64,000 bases of DNA from Clostridia bacterium (GTDB lineage Bacteria > Bacillota > Peptococcia > DRI-13 > SM3-B62). The stretch lies in contig JAHDQS010000033.1 of the NCBI GenBank assembly GCA_018433675.1, positions 62,001-126,000 of the forward strand, read 5' to 3'. Position numbers and translations under genes: made by a program. The notes beneath the pieces are model-generated. The model searched no databases. It had not been told where the DNA came from and saw only the letters and a list, made by a program, of their open reading frames with translations. Positions 63,707-64,000 of the stretch are shown piece after piece (positions within the stretch are counted from its first letter, which is position 1; each line of letters starts with the position of its first letter).

Positions 63707-64000
63707 ATTACTTTTAAAATACGCACGTGAAAGCTTTTTAAAAAACCTTCTCTATAACAACATCAAAAGCGCTAAAGAGGTTATTTACCTCAAAAAACTC
63801 TTAAATATTGAGTTAAACCTTAATACCGTCTTCGTGCTGACTATCGATAATTATTTTTCCCTTACCCTCAATAAAAGCGAACTGAAGAAACAGGAATTGA
63901 GGCTCACAGTTTTCAGAGCGCTGGAAGAAATAACGGAATATATGGGTATGTACGTTATTAATACTTCCGAATCTGATTACGCTATCTTGCTTAGAACCGA
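63699..64000 (+). CDS. Partial gene: probable transcriptional regulator N-terminus
   Basis: The frame starts with ATG inside the end of the urocanase gene (ATGGATAA overlap) and runs off the window after 100 codons. The visible part (LLLKYARESFLKNLLYNNI, then NTVFVLTIDNYFSLTLNKSE, then AVFRALEEI-like LTVFRALEEITEYMG) resembles the GGDEF-like sensory domain in the N-terminal half of AraC-type (YesN-like) or PucR/CdaR-type regulators. The DNA-binding end is outside the window. It would be a natural regulator of the adjacent urocanase genes. Confidence 0.55.
   Translation, partial: MDKLLLKYARESFLKNLLYNNIKSAKEVIYLKKLLNIELNLNTVFVLTIDNYFSLTLNKSELKKQELRLTVFRALEEITEYMGMYVINTSESDYAILLRT

Overview
The window looks like chromosome of a low-to-mid G+C anaerobic member of the Bacillota (Clostridia-like). 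The reasons are CIRCE-controlled groESL, purine-rich Shine-Dalgarno sites, many TTG/GTG starts, two dCache chemoreceptors, a TRAP carboxylate transporter, GlgC plus GlgD, folate-linked fermentation genes (fhs, fchA, ftcD) and corrinoid methyltransferase genes. No rRNA, tRNA, CRISPR array, transposase or integrase was recognised. Species cannot be named from the sequence alone.

Layout. 1-3.0 kb: purine genes guaA and hpt plus an anchored protein of unknown function. 3.2-10.6 kb: chemoreceptor, CBS protein, an Hsp20 remnant that keeps CtsR-like boxes and a ribosome site but has no start codon, an F420-ligase-like gene, a TetR/MATE efflux pair with matching palindromes, and two small genes. 10.6-17.6 kb: groESL under a promoter and perfect CIRCE element, a folate salvage enzyme, RidA, an FAD enzyme with an unknown partner, a dense cluster of DnaA-box sequences with no dnaA nearby, and a CNNM/CorC protein. 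17.7-25.3 kb: SDR plus TRAP transporter operon, second chemoreceptor, a GNAT-HAD fusion and a flavodoxin-like protein. 25.5-39.0 kb: phosphohexomutase and a complete glycogen operon (glgB-glgP-glgC-glgD-glgA-GH13-malQ).

39.0-42.7 kb is an accessory patch. A NYN-type nuclease-like gene is followed by a YhcG-type (DUF1016) gene and then by a second, diverged copy of the 3' half of the NYN gene with its terminator, as if the YhcG gene had come in with a replacement gene end. A flavodoxin, a GIY-YIG protein and a methyltransferase with a pentanucleotide repeat at its stop codon follow.

42.7-64 kb is the most unusual part. Fifteen tightly packed minus-strand genes run from a cupin through two MmgE/PrpD proteins, two UroD/MtaA-family proteins around a corrinoid protein, an EamA transporter, a D-2-hydroxyacid dehydrogenase, both aconitase X subunits and a LarA-type racemase, into ftcD, hutI, fhs and fchA. 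Upstream, past a strong hairpin, lie a sodium:solute symporter and a long-type urocanase. Divergently there is a second, short-type urocanase with altered motifs, joined to a truncated regulator. Urocanase, HutI, FtcD, FchA and Fhs would carry urocanate to glutamate, formate and ATP. The carbon-acid and methyl-transfer genes between them suggest an added branch: either conversion of the carbon skeleton (for example through a 2-hydroxyacid) or demethylation of a methylated imidazole. The branch substrate is not known and this is inference.
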